Positions 58,806 to 64,000 of a stretch of DNA of 64,000 nt are shown piece after piece (the stretch's first letter is position 1; each line of letters begins with the position of its first letter). Under the pieces are notes generated by a model. That model worked only from the letters and a program-made list of their open reading frames with translations, was not told the origin of the DNA and did no database searches. The stretch covers positions 18,081 through 82,080 of the forward strand of contig JAFRNY010000080.1 of the NCBI GenBank assembly GCA_017429945.1, in the 5' to 3' direction. The stretch is from Bacteroidaceae bacterium. Lineage in GTDB: Bacteria > Bacteroidota > Bacteroidia > Bacteroidales > Bacteroidaceae. The position numbers and the translations under genes were made by a program.

Positions 58806-60500
58806 TCATTCCCAAGTATAGTTCATATACTTGTAGCGTTTGATGCTCTTCTTTGGCGTCTTCTCGAACTCTTCGGGCATGAGCTTGAGGGCCTGCAGGC
58901 GGGCGTAGACGGGGATGATCTGGTTGAGCTCCTGCAGGTTGAGCTCCATCTGGCGGTCGAGGGCTTCGGGCGTGAGGCCTCCCTTGCGCACTTCGTCGGG
59001 GTCGGCGTAGACGAGTCCGTAGAGCTTGTCGCCCTTTTGGATTACTACGCACTCTGTGACGTAAGGCAGCGACGATAGTTTGTCCTCGATCTCCTCGGGG
59101 TAGATGTTCTGTCCGTTGGCTCCGAGGAGCATGTTCTTCGAGCGTCCTTTGATGAACACGTTGCCTTCGGCATCGATGATGCCGAGGTCGCCGGTGTGGT
59201 ACCATCCCTCGCTGTCGATCGTGGCTGCTGTGGCCTCGTCGTTCTTGTAGTAGCCGAGCATGACGTTCATGCCGCGGGCGAGAATCTCGCCGGGAACGTT
59301 CTGCGGGTCGCGGCTGTCGATGCGCACCTCCATGCGTGGTGCTGCCTTGCCGCATGAGCCTTTGCGGAACTTGTTCCAGGGCGCGTAGCAGATGATGGGG
59401 GCGCACTCGGTGGCTCCGTAGCCTATGGTGTAGTTGAAGCCGATGCCTTTGAGGAAGGTCTCGATGTCCTGATTCATGGCAGCGCCGCCTACGATAATCT
59501 CGAAGAAGTTGTCGCCGAAGGCTTTCTGCATCTTACGCCTAATGTTCAGCTTCACGCGGTCGCGCAGCAGGGGCGTCATGAGCGCGAGGCGGATGGCGGG
59601 CGCCTTGATTTTCGGGAAGATGGCTTTGCGCACGATCTTCTCGATGAGCAGGGGCACGGCGATGACTACCTTGGGCCGCAGGTCGGAAAAGGCCTTGAGC
59701 ATCACTGTGGGCGAGGGCGTCTTGCCGAGGAAGGTGACGTGGGCGCCTATGCACATCTCATAGAGGAATTCGAAGGCCATGCCGTACATGTGAGCCGTAG
59801 GCAGTATGCTCACGACGTTGTCGCCTTTGTTGACGTGGTCGTGGTAGACTTGGTCGGCGAAATCCACGTTGCTCCAGAGGGCGCGGTAGGGCAGCATGAC
59901 GCCTTTGGAGTTTGAGGTGGTGCCGCTGGTGTAGTTCAAGACGGCCAGCTCATTGGGCTTGTCGACATGGTAGCTGATGTCCTTTGCACGGAAGTTCATA
60001 GGGTAGCGCTCGCCGAAGAGGCGGTTGAGGTTCTCGCGCGCGAACTTTACTTTTTCCGTGCGCGCGACGAGGATTTTGTACTCGTCGCTCGAGTTGGAGA
60101 ACACGCCTTCGAGGCCCGGCATCTTTTCGGCGTCGATCTTGGGCCACACCTGGTCGCCCACGAAGAGGAGCTTGGCCTCGGAGTGGTTCACAAGGTCGTG
60201 AATCTGCTCGGGGTGGAACTCGTGGAGGATGGGCACTGCCACAGCACCGTAGGTCAGCGTGGCCAGGAAGGCTATGCCCCAGCGTGCACTGTTGCGGCCG
60301 CAGATGGCCACTTTATCGCCTTTCTGCACGCCTGATGCTTCGAGGATGATGTGTAGTTTTTCGATTATGCGTGCTACGTCTTTGTAGCGGAATGTCTGTG
60401 CGCCGTAGTCGGTCAGGGCGTCGAGGTCCCAGTGTTCTTCAATGCTTTTCTGAATAAGAAGGTTGAGGCTTGGGCACTCAAAATTAGGATTGTAACTCAT
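58806..60500 (-). CDS. AMP-binding long-chain acyl-CoA ligase, copy A
   Basis: 564-residue paralogue of the downstream ligase with the same motifs: YTSGTTSNSKGV, IGYGATECAP, GWYHTGDLG, FIKGRSKNMLLGANGQNIYPEEIE and the final KTPKKSIKRYK. Most of the sequence aligns without gaps; differences cluster in the acyl-pocket region (about 210-300), which could give different substrate ranges. It has a full promoter with a palindrome over the -33 box, whereas the second copy has none visible, so both are probably read from here. Confidence 0.92.
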   Translation of the reverse strand: MSYNPNFECPSLNLLIQKSIEEHWDLDALTDYGAQTFRYKDVARIIEKLHIILEASGVQKGDKVAICGRNSARWGIAFLATLTYGAVAVPILHEFHPEQIHDLVNHSEAKLLFVGDQVWPKIDAEKMPGLEGVFSNSSDEYKILVARTEKVKFARENLNRLFGERYPMNFRAKDISYHVDKPNELAVLNYTSGTTSNSKGVMLPYRALWSNVDFADQVYHDHVNKGDNVVSILPTAHMYGMAFEFLYEMCIGAHVTFLGKTPSPTVMLKAFSDLRPKVVIAVPLLIEKIVRKAIFPKIKAPAIRLALMTPLLRDRVKLNIRRKMQKAFGDNFFEIIVGGAAMNQDIETFLKGIGFNYTIGYGATECAPIICYAPWNKFRKGSCGKAAPRMEVRIDSRDPQNVPGEILARGMNVMLGYYKNDEATAATIDSEGWYHTGDLGIIDAEGNVFIKGRSKNMLLGANGQNIYPEEIEDKLSSLPYVTECVVIQKGDKLYGLVYADPDEVRKGGLTPEALDRQMELNLQELNQIIPVYARLQALKLMPEEFEKTPKKSIKRYKYMNYTWE

Positions 60501-60589
60501 TGAATGTTATCATGGCTTGCGCCGTGGTTTAATGTTTATTGGCCTGTGCTGAAGTATGCGTTTTATTGCACAAAACCTTAAATCGTGTG

Positions 60590-60621
60590 CAAAGGTAGGG
60601 CTTTTCTTGCACACGAGCAAA
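60590..60621 (-). promoter_or_regulatory. Promoter of the acyl-CoA ligase pair
   Basis: Minus strand TTTG (60618-60621), 20 nt, TACCTTTG (60590-60597). Start point about 80 nt before the ATG. Confidence 0.75.
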
Positions 60622-60629
60622 TAATTTGC
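60617..60629. promoter_or_regulatory. Palindrome GCAAATAATTTGC over the -33 box
   Basis: Identical 13-bp palindrome to 36115-36127 and one base different from 35226-35238. Candidate operator. From 60630 to 60808 I see no gene. Confidence 0.55.
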
Positions 60630-60808
60630 GCATAAAAGTTGGTCTTGAGGCAGAAATGCCCAAGCAAATGGAAAGATGGAACAAAAGTGGTTGGGAACAA
60701 GTGCCCGGGCGTGTTAAGGCCGTTGAAAGATGCACCGTTATGGTGCCAAGTAGTAAGTAGTTGGCTAATTTCTTGCAGGCTTCAGTGCTGTCTTCCGGGG
60801 ATTTTCAG

Positions 60809-61537
60809 TCAGTAGTTTCGTTGTCCGAAGATTTGTGTGCCTATGCGTATGAGTGTAGAGCCGCAGTCGACTGCGATGTGCCAGTCGTCGGTCATTCCCA
60901 TTGAAAGCTCAGTGGCGCCGGGGAGGTAGTCGCGGCGTGCGCGGTCGAAGAATTGGCGTGCGCGGTCGAAATCGTCGCGAATGCGTGCGGTGTCGTCGGT
61001 GTTGGTAGCCATAGCCATTACGCCTGCCAGCTCTACGCCCTCGAGCTGTTGCCATGCGCCGCTGTCGAGGTATGCGAGCGCTTCGTCGGGGGTGAATCCG
61101 AACTTCGTCTCCTCCTGGGCTACGTGCAATTGCAGCAGGCAACGGATTGTCCGTCCACATTTCAGAGCCTGCTTGTTGATCTCTTCGAGCAGGCGTGGCG
61201 AGTCGGTGGAGTGGATGAGGCTGATGTATGGTGCAATGTATTTTACCTTGTTGGTCTGCAGGTGGCCTATGAAGTGCCACTGCAGAGGCGTGGGGACGGC
61301 TGACGAACTGCCGCACAGAGGGTCCTCGGACGTTGGGGGCGCGCCGGCAGGGGCTTCTAAGTCTGCCAGCGCGGCATGCTTGGCCTGCAGCTCCTGGGCG
61401 TGGCTCTCGCCGAAGAGGCGCTGCCCGGCACGGTAGGCTTCGAGCACGGCATCGGCAGGGTGGTATTTCGAGACGGCCACGAGCCTGACACCCTCAGGCA
61501 GTTGCTCCGTGATTCTATGAATTTCTTCGGCTATCAT
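60809..61537 (-). CDS. YggS/PROSC family pyridoxal phosphate homeostasis protein
   Basis: 242-residue single-domain PLP-binding protein that keeps free PLP balanced. It shows VRLVAVSKYHPADAVLEAY with the PLP-binding Lys, GESHAQEL, WHFIGHLQTNKVKYI, IHSTDSPRLLEEINKQA, and the phosphate-binding ELSMGMTDDWHIAVDCGSTLIRIGTQIFG. Between HAQEL and WHFIGH there are about 24 extra residues rich in Ala, Pro and Ser (APAGAPPTSEDPLCGSSSAVP), longer than the usual short loop. The start at 61537 is chosen because the frame further upstream runs into the repeat array. Confidence 0.92.
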   Translation of the reverse strand: MIAEEIHRITEQLPEGVRLVAVSKYHPADAVLEAYRAGQRLFGESHAQELQAKHAALADLEAPAGAPPTSEDPLCGSSSAVPTPLQWHFIGHLQTNKVKYIAPYISLIHSTDSPRLLEEINKQALKCGRTIRCLLQLHVAQEETKFGFTPDEALAYLDSGAWQQLEGVELAGVMAMATNTDDTARIRDDFDRARQFFDRARRDYLPGATELSMGMTDDWHIAVDCGSTLIRIGTQIFGQRNY

Positions 61538-61830
61538 TGAACTTTGAACATTGAACTTTGAACATTGAACTTTGAACTTTTGGAGCAGCGAGTGCAATCA
61601 AGCTTGCTTGGATTGCCGAGTCGCGACAAAAGTCAGCGAAGCTAACATTGACCATTGACCATTGACCATTGACCATTGACCATTGACCATTGACCATTGA
61701 CCGTTGAACTGACTCTAAACTATTCGTCATTTGTCATTTGTCATTTGTCATTCGTCATTCGTCATTTAACACGGCCACCGGCCGTACAATGCTAAACTGG
61801 GATGCGTCGCTTCGCTCTGCGAAGAACTTG
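61538..61830. repeat. Composite repeat spacer 5' of yggS
   Basis: (ACTTTGAACATTGA)n, 64-bp hairpin repeat (61578-61641), eight CATTGAC units (61646-61702), a TCATTTG/TCATTCG 7-bp array (61730-61766), and GCTTCGCTCTGCGAAGAAC (61809-61827) just before the stop of the DUF4494 gene. Confidence 0.85.
61578..61641. repeat. 64-bp hairpin repeat, copy 3
   Basis: Near-identical to copies 1 and 2, again about 40 bp 5' of a start codon. Confidence 0.9.
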
Positions 61831-62292
61831 TTAACTTTCAGCTGTTCCTTCCTCTGCCTTCTTATAGCGGAACACGTCCATGATAGGCGTCTCGGTTATG
61901 CTTACGATAACCCAGTCGCCGAGTGTGCCTTCCATGCCGTGGTCTAGGTTCTTGAGGGCATCGCGGAAATCAGTGGCTTGCACGAGTACGAGCTGATTTG
62001 TGCGCTTCTCGGCGCCTGTCTTCTCGTCGAGTGTGATGTAAGCGATCTTGGCTTTGAACCATCGGTCGGCATCGGCGCCTGGGGCTTCGATGATCTCAGA
62101 GAGGCGTGCGCGCTTGATGTCGCTGACAGTGAATTCACCGCTGATGTAAGGGGTCATCTCTTCGATAAAGCGGCGCTCTGCCTCGGTGAAGCTCAGGGCG
62201 TCGACCATATATGTCTCTGTTACTTTTTTCATCAGTCCGGTCTCCATTGTCTTGTCGAAGCGGACTTTGCATTCAAACCATTCGCTGTTCAT
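61831..62292 (-). CDS. DUF4494 family protein
   Basis: 153-residue cytosolic protein: EWFECKVRFDKTMETGLMKKVTETYMVDALSFTEAERRFIEEM and WFKAKIAYITLDEKTGAEKRTNQLVLVQATDFRDALKNL are the DUF4494 hallmarks. Two similar alpha/beta halves are suggested by the repeated W-F-x-x-K-(V/I) openings. Function unknown. In Bacteroidetes it is often beside yggS, as here, so a shared operon is likely. Confidence 0.85.
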   Translation of the reverse strand: MNSEWFECKVRFDKTMETGLMKKVTETYMVDALSFTEAERRFIEEMTPYISGEFTVSDIKRARLSEIIEAPGADADRWFKAKIAYITLDEKTGAEKRTNQLVLVQATDFRDALKNLDHGMEGTLGDWVIVSITETPIMDVFRYKKAEEGTAES

Positions 62293-62394
62293 TTCCTTCG
62301 TTGTGCGGACTTGCCGCAGTTTAGTTTATTGATTGTTTTGTTTAAACGTTGGTGATTACTGTGATTCAGCGTTTCTGCACTGCATCGTCGGCTG

Positions 62395-62402
62395 CAAAGG
62401 TA
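62395..62402 (-). promoter_or_regulatory. -7 element of the DUF4494-yggS operon
   Basis: Minus-strand TACCTTTG then C; leader about 95 nt. Confidence 0.5.
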
Positions 62403-62507
62403 GGTCTTTTTCATTAGAAAATAGTATGCGGGAAAACGAAAAATGGAAAATGATGTGATAAAAGCAAAAAACTCTGATGGCTAATCTCTAATCTCTAATC
62501 TTTTTCC

Positions 62508-62515
62508 TATCTTTG
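62508..62515 (+). promoter_or_regulatory. -7 element of the LytS/LytTR operon
   Basis: TATCTTTG then CC, 26 nt before the kinase ATG; it fixes the short start of the kinase. Confidence 0.6.
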
Positions 62516-62541
62516 CCGCGCACATATTATATATAGGAGCT

Positions 62542-63204
62542 ATGCCCAAGCATCGCAACGAACTTCAGCAGCAGTTAGACTACGAGCGCATTCAGCAGCA
62601 GCTTGCGTTTCTGAACTATCAGATCAATCCGCATTTCCTGATGAATACGCTCAACAACATACACGCTCTCATAGCCATTGACCCCGAGCAGGCTCAGGAC
62701 TCCATCGTGGAGCTCTCGCGCCTGCTGCGCTATGTGCTTTATGAGGGCGACCATCAGTTTGTGCCCGTGCAGCGCGAGGTGGATTTTCTGGGGCACTATA
62801 TTCGCCTGATGCGCATCCGCTTCACCGACGATGTCGATGTGCGCTTCGACGTGGACCTCTCGCACCCTTCGGCCGGCATCCCGCCGTTGGTGATGGCCAC
62901 GTTCGTAGAGAATGCCTTCAAGCACGGCGTGAGTTATGTTGAGCCGTCGTTTGTGCACATAAAGATTCGCACCGACGACGGTCGCCTGCGACTGTGCTGC
63001 CGCAACAGCAAGCATGAGCGAAGCAGCTCGATGGCTGAGGGGTCTGGAGGCGTGGGGCTGCGCAACGCGCGCCAGCGTCTGAACCTTCTCTTCCCTGAGG
63101 ATCATACGCTGGAGATCGATGATGCCGCCGATGTTTATACCGTGAGCCTTGATATACCCCTGCGCGAGGGCGTTGATTTCACGACAAAAAATCAAGAAAG
63201 ATAA
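62542..63204 (+). CDS. Short LytS-type sensor histidine kinase without sensor domain
   Basis: 220-residue kinase. The His_kinase domain begins almost at once: QQQLAFLNYQINPHFLMNTLNNIHALI with the phospho-acceptor His in NPHFL (about 29-33). The ATP lid shows VENAFKHGV (N box) and GGVGLRNARQRL (G box). There is no membrane helix and no sensor domain, whereas most LytS-type kinases have several helices; a -7 box 26 nt upstream argues against a lost N-terminus. A short N-terminal helix could bind a separate sensor. It overlaps the response-regulator start by one base. Confidence 0.9.
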   Translation: MPKHRNELQQQLDYERIQQQLAFLNYQINPHFLMNTLNNIHALIAIDPEQAQDSIVELSRLLRYVLYEGDHQFVPVQREVDFLGHYIRLMRIRFTDDVDVRFDVDLSHPSAGIPPLVMATFVENAFKHGVSYVEPSFVHIKIRTDDGRLRLCCRNSKHERSSSMAEGSGGVGLRNARQRLNLLFPEDHTLEIDDAADVYTVSLDIPLREGVDFTTKNQER

Positions 63205-63956
63205 TGTTGAGAGTTGTAGCAATAGACGATGAGCCGCTGGCGCTGCGCCAGTTGGTGGCTTACATCCGACGAATGCCAGAGCTGACGCTCGTGGCGCAGT
63301 GCCAGAGTGCTGTTGAGGCAGCTGGCGTGCTTGCTCGCGAGACTGTCGATGCCATTTTCTGCGACATAAACATGCCGGACTTGAGCGGCTTGGACTTGGT
63401 GCGCTCGCTGCTCAGTGGCGGCGAGGCGCCGTTGGTGGTGTTCACTACTGCCTATTCACAGTATGCGCTCGAGGGCTTCGAGGTGGCTGCCGTCGATTAT
63501 CTGCTGAAGCCGTTCAGCATAAACGATTTCCAGCGTGCCGTAAACCGCGTCATTGAGCGCAAGCAGCAACAGGCGGCCCTCGACGAGGCCAAGAGTCAGC
63601 AGGCTGCAGAGGGCGCTGCCACCAATGATGTACTTTACTTGAGAGCCGACCATCGCACCCACGCCATCGCGCTGCGCGACATCCGCTACGTCCAAGCTAT
63701 GGGCGAGTACCTGCGCGTGTATGCCGACTCGTATGCACGCCCTCTGACGGCTCTGCTCTCTATGAAGCGCATCAGCGAGCAGCTGCCGCCCGACCGCTTT
63801 ATGCGCATTCATCGCTCCTACATCCTCAACCTCAGTCGAATAGCTCACTTTGCAAAGGGGCGTGTCACGCTTACCGACGGCACCGAACTGCCCATAGGCG
63901 ACAGCTACCGATCTGACTTCGAGAAGCGGCTGAAGGGACGGCAGGGCGGAGAGTGA
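63204..63956 (+). CDS. LytTR-family response regulator
   Basis: 250-residue regulator. The receiver domain (1-120) has AIDDEPLAL (acidic pocket), CDINMPDLSGLDL with the phospho-acceptor Asp in DINMP (about 56), FTTAYSQYALEGF and the KPFS Lys. The LytTR DNA-binding domain follows (about 150-248): LYLRADHRTHAIALRDIRYVQAMGEYLRVY...RFMRIHRSYILNLSRIAHFAKGRVTLTDGTELPIGDSYR. It pairs with the kinase by overlap (TAATG). After the stop a 7-bp array (TGACGAA/TGACGAG) runs to the window end. Confidence 0.95.
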   Translation: MLRVVAIDDEPLALRQLVAYIRRMPELTLVAQCQSAVEAAGVLARETVDAIFCDINMPDLSGLDLVRSLLSGGEAPLVVFTTAYSQYALEGFEVAAVDYLLKPFSINDFQRAVNRVIERKQQQAALDEAKSQQAAEGAATNDVLYLRADHRTHAIALRDIRYVQAMGEYLRVYADSYARPLTALLSMKRISEQLPPDRFMRIHRSYILNLSRIAHFAKGRVTLTDGTELPIGDSYRSDFEKRLKGRQGGE

Positions 63957-64000
63957 TGAATGACGAGTGACGAATGACGAGTGACGAATGACGAATGACG
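63957..64000. repeat. 7-bp array TGACGAA at the window edge
   Basis: About six units of TGACGAA/TGACGAG; cut by the window end. Confidence 0.8.

Noticed and set aside
1-64000. tRNA or rRNA genes
   Set aside because: No cloverleaf with a GTTCGAATC-type T arm and no rRNA signature was noticed; a tRNAscan-SE and Infernal run would settle this.

Overview
The window looks like chromosomal DNA of a Bacteroidales bacterium, most likely close to Prevotellaceae; the genus cannot be fixed from sequence alone. The evidence is promoters of the Bacteroidetes type (TTTG, 19-21 nt, TAnnTTTG), families largely confined to the phylum (DUF4837, DUF4251, DUF4494, BACON lipoproteins, GH97, GH115, OmpP1/FadL) and secreted proteins ending in a GLYIV-GKKVLVK-type sorting tail. 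Coding DNA is GC-rich; intergenic DNA is AT-rich and unusually full of repeats. I saw no tRNA, rRNA or CRISPR array.

Layout. 0-10 kb: secG, a GH115 alpha-glucuronidase, ffh, folD, an MscS-type channel and a GH97 enzyme, all on +. 10.6-15.8 kb: a minus-strand pair, an Oar-like TonB-dependent receptor and a BACON/OB-fold surface lipoprotein. 16-28 kb (+): a DUF4837 lipoprotein, an AraC regulator, a RibD-like reductase, a lipoprotein hydrolase, a FadL-type porin, a membrane TPR-AraC regulator, a 58-residue protein, and a 1384-residue LRR protein with a dockerin-like end. 28.5-31.3 kb (-): higBA, an HsdR-N-like protein, menA, a CPBP protease. 31.5-37.3 kb is an accessory patch: a large Ig-like secreted protein with a small companion, a Txe/YoeB-type toxin-antitoxin pair lying between two copies of a 120-bp 5' gene end, a possible structured RNA and a MITE. 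37-46 kb: PL11 rhamnogalacturonan lyase, AMP nucleosidase, holA, an XRE regulator, DUF4251, a flavodoxin lipoprotein, a zeta-toxin pair, trmD. 46-64 kb: a SNF2 helicase, ligA, a GH106 rhamnosidase, two tandem acyl-CoA ligases, a YggS protein, DUF4494, and a LytS/LytTR two-component pair at the right edge.

The enzymes GH115 (glucuronoxylan), PL11 and GH106 (rhamnogalacturonan) and GH97 (alpha-glucosides or galactosides) fit a plant-polysaccharide degrader, but they are scattered and no SusC/SusD pair is present, so this is not a classical PUL.

The main novelty is in repeats. Three loci carry arrays of exactly 22-bp period with a shared AACCGGTYG core and locus-specific linkers. A G-rich inverted-repeat element supplies the start codon of folD, the N-terminus of the CPBP protease and about 43 in-frame codons inside the GH106 gene. 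A 64-bp hairpin repeat sits in the same composite architecture directly 5' of trmD, an acyl-CoA ligase and yggS. A palindrome GCAAATAATTTGC recurs at promoters. A toxin-antitoxin module lies between two 120-bp copies of the same gene start. All of these are read directly from sequence; their functions are inference.
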